Assembly: GCA_014653625.1 (NCBI GenBank)
Contig: JACWEI010000002.1
Span: 48,580 to 112,579, forward strand
Length of the DNA stretch: 64,000 nucleotides
Source: Pelagibacterales bacterium SAG-MED39
GTDB taxonomy: Bacteria > Pseudomonadota > Alphaproteobacteria > Pelagibacterales > Pelagibacteraceae
Reading direction: 5' to 3'
Shown here: positions 1 through 7,420 of the stretch, in pieces
Numbering within the stretch: the stretch's first letter is position 1
Layout of the letters: each line of letters begins with the position of its first letter
The notes under the pieces: model-generated
Seen by the model: the letters and a program-made list of their open reading frames with translations, nothing else
Database searches by the model: none
Told to the model about the DNA's origin: nothing
Position numbers and translations under genes: made by a program

Positions 1-291
1 TCAAATACATTTAATTATGATCATTTAATAGACTTTGTTAAAAAAAATGAATTAACTACATCATTAGAAAATTATCTAATGAGAAGTAAAGATTCCTTCA
101 AATTTTTAGACTCTTTAGAAAATAAGAATTTATTTAAGATTTATCCACACAAAGTTTTTTGTAATAATGAAGTTTGTTTAGTTCACAATAAAGAGAGACT
201 ATTCTATTTTGATAGTGAACATTTGAGCATATCGGGTGCAAATAAATTAGCTGATTTGATAATTAAAAAGATTGAAGAAATCAAATTTTAA
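1..291 (+). CDS. C-terminal fragment of an SGNH/acyltransferase-3-type protein (partial)
   Basis: The reading frame is open from base 1 to the stop at 291, so the ATG at 79 in the ORF track is probably internal and the gene begins before the window. The last 30 residues contain FYFDSEHLSISGANKLADLI, which resembles the closing D-x-x-H block of the SGNH domain at the end of OafA-like O-acyltransferases; those enzymes acetylate lipopolysaccharide or peptidoglycan sugars at the inner membrane. The rest of the fragment has no clear motif. The 3' end overlaps the convergent recombinase gene by 11 bp. The family call rests on one short motif, so a free SGNH hydrolase is also possible. Confidence 0.6.
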   Translation, partial: SNTFNYDHLIDFVKKNELTTSLENYLMRSKDSFKFLDSLENKNLFKIYPHKVFCNNEVCLVHNKERLFYFDSEHLSISGANKLADLIIKKIEEIKF

Positions 292-1186
292 TTTTATTTA
301 ATGCATTATTTTTGAATAAGTTAGCTTCTTGAATGTATCTTCTTACCATTTGAGTTGTTTTATGACCTGTCATAGCCATGATGTTCCTTTCTTCAGCACC
401 AAACTCTGCAGCAGTAGTAGCAAAACCTGATCTTAAACTATGACCAGCATATTTTGATGAGTCTAAACCAGCTTTTTTTACGTATTTTTTTATTATAAGA
501 GCTACTGATTTATCTGAAATTTCAAAAACTCTTAGATTTTCAGTTTTTGTAGATTTAGCGTTGATATAGTTCTTTAGTGCTAGTACTGGACAAAATTCAT
601 TATTATCAAAGTAGGGGATTGCTTTTATGGTTCCCTCTCCTGATTGATCAGTTTTGGATCTTTTTATAAGAATTTTTACGCCTTCAGTAACAAACTCAAT
701 ATCATCATAACAAATATTTACCAATTCTGATCTTCTAAACCCACCTGCAAAACCAACTAAAATTAAAGCTTTGTCTCTAAGTTGTTCTTGATCTATTACT
801 TTAATAATTAGTTTTAAATCATTGATTAATATAGGTTTTTTTGCTTTTTGTCTTGATCCTAAGGTTCTTTTTATCCCATGTAAATTTTCCATAATTATTG
901 GATGTTTAGTATCAAGATAATGCCCCTTCAACTTATGAATGACGCTTATAGAGGCTATTCTTCGTTTTAAAGTGCTAAATTTAGATGATTTAGAAAGATG
1001 AGTTATGTAAAGTGCAATTATTTTTGGTTGAGTTGGCATTGGAGATAAACCGTTTTTTAAGCAAAAAGCTGAAAAATCCTTAAAATCAGATTGATAAGCT
1101 CTCAATGTATTATTTGCTTTTGAATTCTTTAAATTTTTTAAAGTTTCAATCTCAAGACTTTTAACATCTGTTATTAAATTATTCAT
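281..1186 (-). CDS. Tyrosine recombinase / integrase
   Basis: A 301-aa site-specific recombinase with an intact catalytic set: Arg151 in GFAGGFRRSEL, Lys178 in KRSKTD, His249 and Arg252 in GHSLRSGF, His275 in TGHKTTQMVRRY, and the nucleophile Tyr284. The N-terminal ~110 residues look like a SAM-like core-binding domain. The C-terminal pattern (SLRSGFATTAAEFGA, MVRRYI) is closer to plasmid and transposon integrases of Proteobacteria than to canonical XerC/XerD. Length matches Xer-size enzymes. No phage genes or tRNA flank it. The start codon lies 2 bp from a perfect 11-7-11 bp inverted repeat, which could be its own core site or an operator; no Shine-Dalgarno sequence is visible outside that repeat. 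Confidence 0.93.
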   Translation of the reverse strand: MNNLITDVKSLEIETLKNLKNSKANNTLRAYQSDFKDFSAFCLKNGLSPMPTQPKIIALYITHLSKSSKFSTLKRRIASISVIHKLKGHYLDTKHPIIMENLHGIKRTLGSRQKAKKPILINDLKLIIKVIDQEQLRDKALILVGFAGGFRRSELVNICYDDIEFVTEGVKILIKRSKTDQSGEGTIKAIPYFDNNEFCPVLALKNYINAKSTKTENLRVFEISDKSVALIIKKYVKKAGLDSSKYAGHSLRSGFATTAAEFGAEERNIMAMTGHKTTQMVRRYIQEANLFKNNALNKIKI

Positions 1187-1188
1187 AA

Positions 1189-1217
1189 ATTTCCGATAAC
1201 CATTAATTATCGGAAAT
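1189..1217. promoter_or_regulatory. Perfect 11-bp inverted repeat with 7-bp spacer abutting the recombinase start (dif-like candidate site)
   Basis: ATTTCCGATAA, spacer CCATTAA, TTATCGGAAAT. The arms are perfectly complementary and total 29 bp. The inner ATAA...TTAT edges next to the spacer match the general plan of Xer/dif sites (11-bp arms, 6-8 bp spacer). It lies in the leader of the recombinase gene, so it may be a recombination core site, an autoregulatory operator, or both. The symmetry is seen directly; the function is inferred. Confidence 0.6.
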
Positions 1218-1264
1218 CATATAATAGGTGATTTTAAATGTCAATAGTTTAAATTAAAAAAATT

Positions 1265-1441
1265 ATGGGTTCAATTGATGGAGAAATTCCTGCAGTATGG
1301 TTTTTAATTAGCTCGATTGGTTTCGTTATATTAACTTTCATTCAATATCGAAACACAGGTAAAAGCTTCAATACGATATTTCTTTCTATAATGGCTATTA
1401 TATTTATTGTAAGTTACATAATTTTATTAATTCCACGCTAA
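1265..1441 (+). CDS. 58-aa hypothetical membrane protein
   Basis: A short ORF below the track cutoff: ATG at 1265, stop TAA at 1439-1441. The product is MGSIDGEIPAVWFLISSIGF..., with two hydrophobic segments (about residues 9-26 and 38-56) separated by a polar hinge QYRNTGKSFNT, so a two-helix inner-membrane protein is predicted. It ends 6 bp before the MGMT start, which suggests co-transcription. I do not recognise a family. The clean hydrophobic/polar alternation and the tight spacing support it as a real gene, but this is not proof. Confidence 0.5.
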   Translation: MGSIDGEIPAVWFLISSIGFVILTFIQYRNTGKSFNTIFLSIMAIIFIVSYIILLIPR

Positions 1442-1447
1442 AAATTA

Positions 1448-1717
1448 ATGAAGGGAACAAAATTTCAATTAAAAGTCTGGAAATATCTTAAATCAATACC
1501 AAAAGGTAAGGTAAAAACATATAAACAAGTCGCTATTGGAATAAAAAGCCCAAAATCAGCACGTGCTGTAGCGAATGCTTGTGCTAAAAACCCATATGCC
1601 CCAAAAATACCATGTCATAGAGTAATTAGGTCAGATGGAACTCTTGGAGGCTACTCTGGGAGAGGTGGAATTAAGCAAAAGCTAAAATTACTTAAATCTG
1701 AAAAAGTAGCAATTTAG
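1448..1717 (+). CDS. Methylated-DNA--protein-cysteine methyltransferase (one-domain MGMT)
   Basis: An 89-aa protein corresponding only to the C-terminal DNA-binding/active-site domain of Ogt/Ada-C alkyltransferases, which directly reverse O6-methylguanine by moving the alkyl group to a cysteine. It has the helix-turn-helix region (GKVKTYKQVAIGI, SARAVANACAKNP) and the active-site PCHRVI near residue 56, followed by GGYSGRGGIKQKLKLL. The usual N-terminal ribonuclease-H-like domain (~80 aa) is missing. Because Cys is kept, it is not a classical alkyltransferase-like (ATL) protein, where Trp replaces Cys. Activity as a repair enzyme is likely but inferred. Confidence 0.88.
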   Translation: MKGTKFQLKVWKYLKSIPKGKVKTYKQVAIGIKSPKSARAVANACAKNPYAPKIPCHRVIRSDGTLGGYSGRGGIKQKLKLLKSEKVAI

Positions 1718-1753
1718 AAATATTTTACGGATTTTTTACATTAAAAAACTCAG

Positions 1754-1786
1754 TAAAATCAATATTTTTTGATATTTTTACCTAAT
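1754..1786 (+). repeat. Imperfect direct repeat, copy 1
   Basis: TAAAATCAATA, then TTTGATAT, then TACCTAAT. The same three blocks occur in the same order at 2104-2134 with a 2-bp length difference. Copies are about 350 bp apart and lie in the gene-free stretch after the MGMT gene. Confidence 0.5.
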
Positions 1787-1962
1787 TTATTTAAAAATAG
1801 CAAAGTTCACCCTTCAGTTGTACCAAATATAAACCTACACCTAAAATAGACCCCTCTATGGCCGTTTAAATGGTATATTCAATTAGTGCATCGCTCTACT
1901 ATCCAACTATATCAACACTTTTAGACCACCCTATTTTTCAATCAATTTCATATTTAAGATAG

Positions 1963-1987
1963 TTAAAAAGCCTCTATTTTATTAGAG
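1963..1987 (-). terminator. Weak candidate terminator hairpin for the eamA/AEC transcript
   Basis: Read on the minus strand: CTCTAATAAAATAGAG (5-bp stem, 6-nt loop), then GGCTTTTTAAC. The stem is short and the T-run is only five bases. It lies about 190 bp downstream of the eamA-like stop, so it may terminate that transcript, but it could be chance in AT-rich DNA. Confidence 0.25.
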
Positions 1988-2103
1988 TATTTAATGCTTT
2001 ACCTAATTTAGCATAAAATCAGAACCCATTATAATATATTTAAGTATTTATATTCTAAATAAGTCTTAATTTTATAATATATTATGTATTATAAAAAATA
2101 CAA

Positions 2104-2134
2104 TAAAATCAATAGTTTGATATAAATACCTAAT
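2104..2134 (+). repeat. Imperfect direct repeat, copy 2
   Basis: Second copy of the TAAAATCAATA / TTTGATAT / TACCTAAT block series seen at 1754-1786. It ends 40 bp from the eamA-like stop codon. Confidence 0.5.
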
Positions 2135-2173
2135 GTAATACTTTAAATATTAGTAAATAAACAATACCAATTA

Positions 2174-3022
2174 TTAAACTTTTTTAACTAAGTTTTCTCT
2201 TCTGGAAATGTAGATACCACTTAATACAATGATAAATAATCCTAAGAAAGTCCAATTATCTGGGAAATCACTAAAGAAATAATAGCCTATAATGATGTTT
2301 GTAATGATTTCAAAGTAGCTAAATGGAGCTAATTTAGAAGCGTCAGCGTATTTGAGAGACAATATTATGAATAAATGACCTATACAGGCAAATATACCTA
2401 TAGCAGCCATCATAGACCACTGATCTAAGGTAGGTTTAACCCATACAAAAGGTATTACAATAGAAATGATTACAGCCCCTACTACACCTGTTAATAATAA
2501 AGTTAATAAAGGATTATCTGAAGTACTTAGTTTACGAGTAATGATTAGATAAAATCCATACATTACACCTGTTCCAAGAGCTGCTATACTTGCTAAGTTT
2601 ATTTCCACAAAACCAGGTCTTATAACTACTAAAGATCCTATAAAACCTATAATTACTGCAGACCATCTTCTAAATCCCACACTCTCTCCTAAAAAAACTG
2701 GAGAAAAAGCTGTAACAATTAAAGGAGCAACAAAAGCTAATGTTAATGCTTTAGCTAAAGAGATTACAGAAATTGCATAAAAGAAACAAATGTTAGCCGT
2801 TAAAAGAATTAAACCTCTTATGAATTGTAATTTTGGTTTATCCGTCCATATAAGATTTTTTCGAAAAAAGAAAAACATAACTGGAAAAGTGAAAGCTACA
2901 GTGAAAAAATATCTTGCCCATGTAATTTGCAACACTGGGAGATCTGCGCTTAAATATTTCGCAAATCCATCCATAATTGGAAGCATTACCCAAGCTAAAA
3001 GATTAAATATTATAGCCTTCAT
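2174..3022 (-). CDS. EamA/DMT-family transporter
   Basis: A 282-aa polytopic membrane protein with about ten hydrophobic helices arranged as two repeated five-helix EamA units, the architecture of drug/metabolite transporter (DMT) superfamily exporters. The first unit holds ITWARYFFTVAF and the second KYADASKLAPFSYFEI, a segment typical of EamA domain 2, where the loop SKLAPF lies before the ninth helix. Substrate is unknown; the family exports amino acids, metabolites or drugs. It is 17 bp downstream of the AEC transporter gene and probably shares its transcript. The ATG at 3022 gives a normal DMT length. Confidence 0.9.
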   Translation of the reverse strand: MKAIIFNLLAWVMLPIMDGFAKYLSADLPVLQITWARYFFTVAFTFPVMFFFFRKNLIWTDKPKLQFIRGLILLTANICFFYAISVISLAKALTLAFVAPLIVTAFSPVFLGESVGFRRWSAVIIGFIGSLVVIRPGFVEINLASIAALGTGVMYGFYLIITRKLSTSDNPLLTLLLTGVVGAVIISIVIPFVWVKPTLDQWSMMAAIGIFACIGHLFIILSLKYADASKLAPFSYFEIITNIIIGYYFFSDFPDNWTFLGLFIIVLSGIYISRRENLVKKV

Positions 3023-3039
3023 AATATGAAGGATATAGA

Positions 3040-3936
3040 CTAATTAAAATATTTTAAAGCAAAGAATACAACGATAGGAATAGTTATAAAAGACATCAAA
3101 GTTGATGTAACAATTGTACTTGCAATACTATCAACCACTTTCTTAGGTGAATACATACTGCCAACTAAATAGTTTAATATTGCACTTGGCATTGCACTTT
3201 GTATCAGTAGAACCCCAGCTGCAAATCCAGATAAATCAAAGTTGTATATAATAATGAATGCAATTAATGGACCAAATATAACCCTACATAAAGACAATAT
3301 AATTGAATCTTTTAAAGAAAATTTGAATCTTGTTAATGCTATACCAAGGGACATTAGTACTAAAAAAATAGTTGCATAAGTTAAAAGGAATGTTGTATTT
3401 TCTAAAAATAATGGTGTTTCTATTTTAAAGTATAAAAAAATAACAGATATAATAATTGCATATACTGGAGGACTTTTTAAAACAACATCAAATGAGAAGC
3501 TTTTTTTGGCTAAAAAAACCCCTAAAGTAAAGTGAAACAAGATGATAACTGAAGCTACAGCGGATGCCACTCCTAAACCTTGAGTACCATACGCAAAGAG
3601 ACAAATAGGAATTCCCATATTACCTGTATTAGGAAGAATTAATGGTGGAAGCTCCATACTTAAATCCTTTTTGAGAAATGAAAGTAATATAAGTCCAATA
3701 ACTGCAAAACCACCTATCATTATTAAAGCATAAATAAAATAATGAGTAAAAATACTTAAGGTTATTCCAGTTGTTGTAACAGTATAAAAAATCATAGCCG
3801 GAGTACCGATATTGCCAGCAAAATTCGTTATAAAATTTGTATCAAATTTGGGGTTTTTTTTCCCTAAATAGTAACCAACTCCAATTACAAAAAAAACAGG
3901 AAAAATTACTTCAAAAATTTTAATGTATAAATCCAT
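3040..3936 (-). CDS. AEC-family transporter (auxin efflux carrier type)
   Basis: A 298-aa membrane protein with about ten predicted helices. It has the AEC-family central signature PLILPNTGNMGIPICLF (N-x-G-N-x-G-x-P), the broken-helix motif of this family. Bacterial AEC proteins carry small carboxylates such as malate or malonate, but the substrate cannot be read from sequence. The start ATG overlaps the hom stop codon by 1 bp, so the two are translationally coupled; a role in exporting or importing an aspartate-family metabolite is possible but speculative. Confidence 0.88.
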   Translation of the reverse strand: MDLYIKIFEVIFPVFFVIGVGYYLGKKNPKFDTNFITNFAGNIGTPAMIFYTVTTTGITLSIFTHYFIYALIMIGGFAVIGLILLSFLKKDLSMELPPLILPNTGNMGIPICLFAYGTQGLGVASAVASVIILFHFTLGVFLAKKSFSFDVVLKSPPVYAIIISVIFLYFKIETPLFLENTTFLLTYATIFLVLMSLGIALTRFKFSLKDSIILSLCRVIFGPLIAFIIIYNFDLSGFAAGVLLIQSAMPSAILNYLVGSMYSPKKVVDSIASTIVTSTLMSFITIPIVVFFALKYFN

Positions 3937-5228
3937 TAATTATATAGTCTAATTAATATTGGAAATTTAAGAATATTTTTATTTTTTTTAAATATTGATA
4001 AACAACTTTTTGCATTTATTTCAGTTGTTTTATGAGTGATAATTACAATTGTTGCTTTTTTATTCTTCTTATCAGGTGTTTGAATTATTCTTTTAACTGA
4101 TATTTTAAATTTAGCTAATCTATTTGTTATTAATAAAAGAACACCCTGCTTGTCGTTGACTTCAAATCTAAGATATAAAGAATTAGTATAATTATCATTG
4201 TTAAATGACTTAATAGACTTTCTTTTATTAGAAGGAATACCAAATGGATATTTAGTTTTACCTCTTAAAATTGATAATAAGTCTGATAATAAAGAAGAAG
4301 AAGTTGGACCAGGTCCAGCTCCTTCACCCTGTAAAATACTCTCCCCTACTGGTTTACCTTCTGTAATTACAGCATTCATAACACCATTAACATTTCCTAT
4401 ATAAGTATTTTTACTTACTAAACATGGATGAACTGTTTCAAATAATTGACCATTAATAATTTCAGAAATTCCAAGTAATTTAACTCTAAGACCCAATTGA
4501 CTTGCAATTTTGATGTCATCTAATCTAATATTTTCAATTCCTTCCATAATACATCTGTTTTTTGAAATTTTAGTATTGAATGAAAGAGCTGATAATATTC
4601 TAATTTTAGCAAAAGCATCAAAACCATTTAAATCTAGCTTTGGATTACCTGGCTCAGCATAACCTAATAATTGAGCTTTTTTTAAAACCTTATCAAAATT
4701 TTCACCAGTTTTTTCCATTTCAGTTAAAATATAATTTGTTGTCCCATTTAAAATTCCATAAACTTTGTTAATTTTATTAGTAGCCAAACCTTCTTTTATC
4801 GCTCTCAGAATTGGGATTCCCCCAGCTACTGAGGCTTCAAATTCTAAATTTACATTATTTTTTTCAGCTAGTTTTGCTAAGTAATCACCATGTTTTGCTA
4901 TTAAAGCTTTATTCGGAGTAATAACATTGACTTTGTTTTTTAGAGCTGTTTCAACAATTTTCTTAGAAATACCATCTGATTGTCCAATTGATTCAAACAA
5001 GATATCAATTTTTTTTGATTTAAATATTATTAACGGATCTGAATAAAAAATTTTTTTATCTATTTTAAATTTTCTTTTTTTATTCTTATTTTTTGCAGAA
5101 ATAGCAACTATCTTAATTTTTTTACCTGTTTTAATCTCAATTTCTTTTTTCTTATTATTAAGTTCATTGTAAAGGTAGTTACCAATCTGTCCTAAGCCAA
5201 CAATTGCAATATTTGTAAATTTATTCAT
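3936..5228 (-). CDS. hom: Homoserine dehydrogenase
   Basis: A 430-aa NAD(P)-dependent enzyme converting aspartate-semialdehyde to homoserine, the branch step to threonine and methionine. Order: Rossmann nucleotide-binding segment (GLGQIGNYLYNEL, residues ~11-23), central catalytic domain (NGTTNYILTEM; GYAEPGNPKLDLNGFDAFAK with the conserved D and K), and a C-terminal ACT domain (~residues 348-430, LYLRFEVNDKQGVLLLITN) that usually gives threonine feedback. It is monofunctional, without an aspartokinase domain. It lies immediately after the small lipoprotein stop codon with no spacer. Homoserine from this enzyme would feed MetY encoded at 7545. Confidence 0.95.
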   Translation of the reverse strand: MNKFTNIAIVGLGQIGNYLYNELNNKKKEIEIKTGKKIKIVAISAKNKNKKRKFKIDKKIFYSDPLIIFKSKKIDILFESIGQSDGISKKIVETALKNKVNVITPNKALIAKHGDYLAKLAEKNNVNLEFEASVAGGIPILRAIKEGLATNKINKVYGILNGTTNYILTEMEKTGENFDKVLKKAQLLGYAEPGNPKLDLNGFDAFAKIRILSALSFNTKISKNRCIMEGIENIRLDDIKIASQLGLRVKLLGISEIINGQLFETVHPCLVSKNTYIGNVNGVMNAVITEGKPVGESILQGEGAGPGPTSSSLLSDLLSILRGKTKYPFGIPSNKRKSIKSFNNDNYTNSLYLRFEVNDKQGVLLLITNRLAKFKISVKRIIQTPDKKNKKATIVIITHKTTEINAKSCLSIFKKNKNILKFPILIRLYN

Positions 5229-5390
5229 TTAATCGTCTATATTAGGGTATGGTGAGTTTTTTGCATAATTCTCAAGTTTTAACATAAATTTATCAAAATT
5301 TGATATATCAGAAAAATCTAACTTATTTTTAGTAGGGCTTGAACCACAAGAAACAAAAAGGAAAAAAGCTAATATTATAAACTTATTCAT
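5229..5390 (-). CDS. 53-aa predicted lipoprotein (missed by ORF track)
   Basis: ATG at 5388-5390, stop TAA at 5229-5231. The product starts MNKFIILAFFLFVSCGSSPT, a short lipoprotein-type signal peptide with Cys15 in FVSC (Phe at -3 is permissive rather than ideal). The mature tail of ~39 residues is polar and acidic with no recognised domain. It overlaps the argC stop by 4 bp (ATGA) and its own stop directly precedes the hom ATG, so it sits in frame-coupled order between two amino-acid biosynthesis genes. I see no function. Exact packing between neighbours is the best sign that it is real. Confidence 0.7.
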   Translation of the reverse strand: MNKFIILAFFLFVSCGSSPTKNKLDFSDISNFDKFMLKLENYAKNSPYPNIDD

Positions 5391-6409
5391 CTTAAGCCTT
5401 CATTTTTATCAAAACCAAATTTTAAATTCATATTTTGTATTGCTTGGCCTGACCCACCCTTAATTAAATTGTCTATCGCAGATAATATGATAACTTTATT
5501 TTTATACTTTGTTTGACAAACTGATATAAAGCAATTGTTACTATTAACAACATCATTGGTGCTAATTAATGAATTATTATTTAAAATCTTAACAAATCTA
5601 TTTTTTTTATGAAATTGTTTTAAAATGAATTGAATCTTTTTTATTGAATAACCTGGTCTTAGATTAACATATATTGTGCTCAATATACCTCTAAACATAG
5701 GTACTAAATGAGGTGTGAATATAAAGTTAATCTTTGATTTAGTGCTATCTTTCAATTCTTGATCGATTTCAGAATTATGTCTATGAAAACCCAGACCATA
5801 AGCACTCAGGGACTCATTTAAAATTTCTTTTTTGTGCTTTTTATGTATTCCTCTACCGGCACCAGAATACCCAGATTTAGAGTCTATAATTATATTTTTT
5901 GTACTTATAGATTTTTTTTGGATTAAAGGTATTAGAGGTAATAGTACTGATGTAGGGTAACAACCAGGACAACCAATGATATTATAATTTGTTACTTTTT
6001 TCCCAGTGATTTCTGGTAAAGCATAAATGCTTTTTTTTATATTATAAATAGCTTTATGCTTTTGTTTATACCATCTAAAATATTCAGAACTTTTTTTTAA
6101 ACGGAAATCAGCAGCTAGATCAATTAATGTATTTGTTTTTAATAAATTTTTTGAAATAGCTTGGGCTTCTCCATTAGGCAGAGCTGTAAAAATTAAGTCA
6201 ACATTCTTTAGTAGCTTATTATTATAATTAATTATTTTTGGTAATTTTTTAGATTTTAAAGATTTATCAAAAAAGGATAATTTTTTACCGACAGAAGTGT
6301 TGCCACATAAATATTTTATATTTACATTTTTGTGTCTAACTAATAATTTTACTAATTGAACACCAATGTAACCAGTCGATCCAGCAATTAAAGCATTAAG
6401 CTTACGCAT
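5387..6409 (-). CDS. argC: N-acetyl-gamma-glutamyl-phosphate reductase
   Basis: A 340-aa NADPH-dependent enzyme of arginine biosynthesis, reducing N-acetylglutamyl-phosphate to the semialdehyde. Visible: N-terminal Rossmann motif AGSTGYIGVQLVKLL, the catalytic cysteine in GCPGCYPTSVLLPL (about residue 150), SGYSGAGRG, and the active-site histidine region GLGFHRHNSEIDQEL. The length is that of the ~340-aa class. It starts an operon with the small lipoprotein and hom; rpsI ends 33 bp upstream on the same strand, so ribosomal-protein and amino-acid genes may be partly co-transcribed. Confidence 0.96.
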   Translation of the reverse strand: MRKLNALIAGSTGYIGVQLVKLLVRHKNVNIKYLCGNTSVGKKLSFFDKSLKSKKLPKIINYNNKLLKNVDLIFTALPNGEAQAISKNLLKTNTLIDLAADFRLKKSSEYFRWYKQKHKAIYNIKKSIYALPEITGKKVTNYNIIGCPGCYPTSVLLPLIPLIQKKSISTKNIIIDSKSGYSGAGRGIHKKHKKEILNESLSAYGLGFHRHNSEIDQELKDSTKSKINFIFTPHLVPMFRGILSTIYVNLRPGYSIKKIQFILKQFHKKNRFVKILNNNSLISTNDVVNSNNCFISVCQTKYKNKVIILSAIDNLIKGGSGQAIQNMNLKFGFDKNEGLR

Positions 6410-6442
6410 TTTATATTATAGCAGTTAAATATTAAAAAAGAA

Positions 6443-6880
6443 TTATCTTTTAGAGAATTGGAAGCTTCTTCTTGCCTTTTTTCTTCCAGGTTTTTTTCTC
6501 TCAACCGCCCTAGAGTCTCTAGTGGTTAATTTTTCAGTTTTTAGTGTAGATTTCAGATTTTCATCAAACATTACTAAGGCTTTTGATATACCATGAACCA
6601 TAGCACCTGCTTGGCCGGTAGGTCCTCCACCTTTTACACTACATCTCACATCATATTCGGTAGCTTGATTGATAATTTCAAATGGTCTAGTAATTTGCAT
6701 TTTATGATTTTCGCTTGAAAAATAATCATTAAATAATTTACCATTAACATAAATTTTACCAGATCCTTTTTTTAACCAAACTTTTGCAATTGAAGTTTTT
6801 CTTCTACCAGTAGCATATTTACTATCTTTAAAATCTAGTCTCAATTTAGTAGATTTCGGAGTAATTTGTGTATTTTCCAT
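6443..6880 (-). CDS. rpsI: 30S ribosomal protein S9
   Basis: A 145-aa S9 protein of the small subunit whose C-terminal tail reaches the P-site tRNA. The core YATGRRKTSIAKVWLKKGSG, the GGPTGQAGAMVHGISKAL segment and the basic tail RDSRAVERKKPGRKKARRSFQFSKR are diagnostic. The final residues SKR match the universal S9 ending. A ~15-residue N-terminal extension before the core is usual in alphaproteobacteria. The gene follows rplM by a single base, the universal L13-S9 operon. Confidence 0.98.
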   Translation of the reverse strand: MENTQITPKSTKLRLDFKDSKYATGRRKTSIAKVWLKKGSGKIYVNGKLFNDYFSSENHKMQITRPFEIINQATEYDVRCSVKGGGPTGQAGAMVHGISKALVMFDENLKSTLKTEKLTTRDSRAVERKKPGRKKARRSFQFSKR

Positions 6881-6881
6881 A

Positions 6882-7370
6882 TTAATTTCTTATCAAATTT
6901 TTATTATTTAATTTATTAAGTTCAATAGTTTTTAAATTTTGAGCTGAATGAGGATGTTCGTTTCCTGGATAAATCTTTAATTTTGTAAGTTGCTTTTTAC
7001 CTAAAACTCCTCCTGGCAACATTCTTTTAACAGCTAATCTTAATGCTTCACCTGGTTTTTTTTTAGAAAGTTTTTCTGGAGTAGTTTCTTTAATACCCCC
7101 TGGATGACCAGTGTGTCTGTAATATTTCTTTTCTTGAAATTTTTTTCCAGTAAATTTTATTTGTTCAATATTTTTAACAACAACAAAGTCACCATCATCC
7201 ATATGTGGTGTATAAGTCGTTTTATTTTTTCCTCTGATAATTTTAGAAATTACTGTAGCCAACCTACCAACTACAGCATTTTTGGCATCAATTTCAAACC
7301 AAGATGATGAAAGCTGGTCTTTTTTAAGGAATTTAGTCATTGTGCGAGGATTAATACTATTAATAGACAT
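6882..7370 (-). CDS. rplM: 50S ribosomal protein L13
   Basis: A 162-aa L13, an early assembly protein of the 50S subunit. Typical segments are WFEIDAKNAVVGRLATVISKIIRGKNK, YRHTGHPGGIKETTPEKL and AVKRMLPGGVLGKKQLTKLKIYPGNEHPHSAQ. There are ~15 extra N-terminal residues (MSINSINPRTMTKFL); an internal start at MTKFLKK is also possible and would match the usual length better. It is transcribed away from the metY riboswitch leader, so promoters for both must lie in 7371-7425. Confidence 0.97.
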   Translation of the reverse strand: MSINSINPRTMTKFLKKDQLSSSWFEIDAKNAVVGRLATVISKIIRGKNKTTYTPHMDDGDFVVVKNIEQIKFTGKKFQEKKYYRHTGHPGGIKETTPEKLSKKKPGEALRLAVKRMLPGGVLGKKQLTKLKIYPGNEHPHSAQNLKTIELNKLNNKNLIRN

Positions 7371-7391
7371 AAAGTCAAATTGATATTTATA

Positions 7392-7419
7392 TTGTTTTAT
7401 ATCGATATTTTGTTATAAA
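7392..7419 (+). promoter_or_regulatory. Candidate sigma-70-type promoter for the metY leader
   Basis: TTGTTT (7392-7397), a 16-bp spacer, then TATAAA (7414-7419). It sits just before the SAM-II aptamer. A start 6-7 bases after the -10 would fall at about 7426, inside the 5' strand of aptamer stem P1, so the -10 assignment or the outer part of P1 may be off by a few bases. AT-rich context lowers confidence. Confidence 0.35.
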
Positions 7420-7420
7420 T

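Larger units (their letters stand above)
1718..2173. other. 456-bp stretch without a gene
   Basis: No ORF of note on either strand. It contains an imperfect direct repeat pair (1754-1786 and 2104-2134), a related piece at about 2000-2020, a weak hairpin at 1972-1987, and a central part (about 1800-1935) that is less AT-rich and has none of the A/T runs typical of this genome's spacers. On the minus strand that central part looks like decayed coding or RNA sequence, but I cannot assign it. Confidence 0.6.

Noticed and set aside
1189-1217. The palindrome as an intrinsic terminator
   Set aside because: No T-run follows it on the plus strand (TCATATAATAG) and on the minus strand it is directly before the recombinase ATG, so it is in the leader rather than at a transcript end.
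281-2173. Prophage or genomic island with the integrase
   Set aside because: No phage structural, replication or toxin genes, no tRNA next to the integrase, and core genes resume at 2174; at most a remnant or a stand-alone recombinase.
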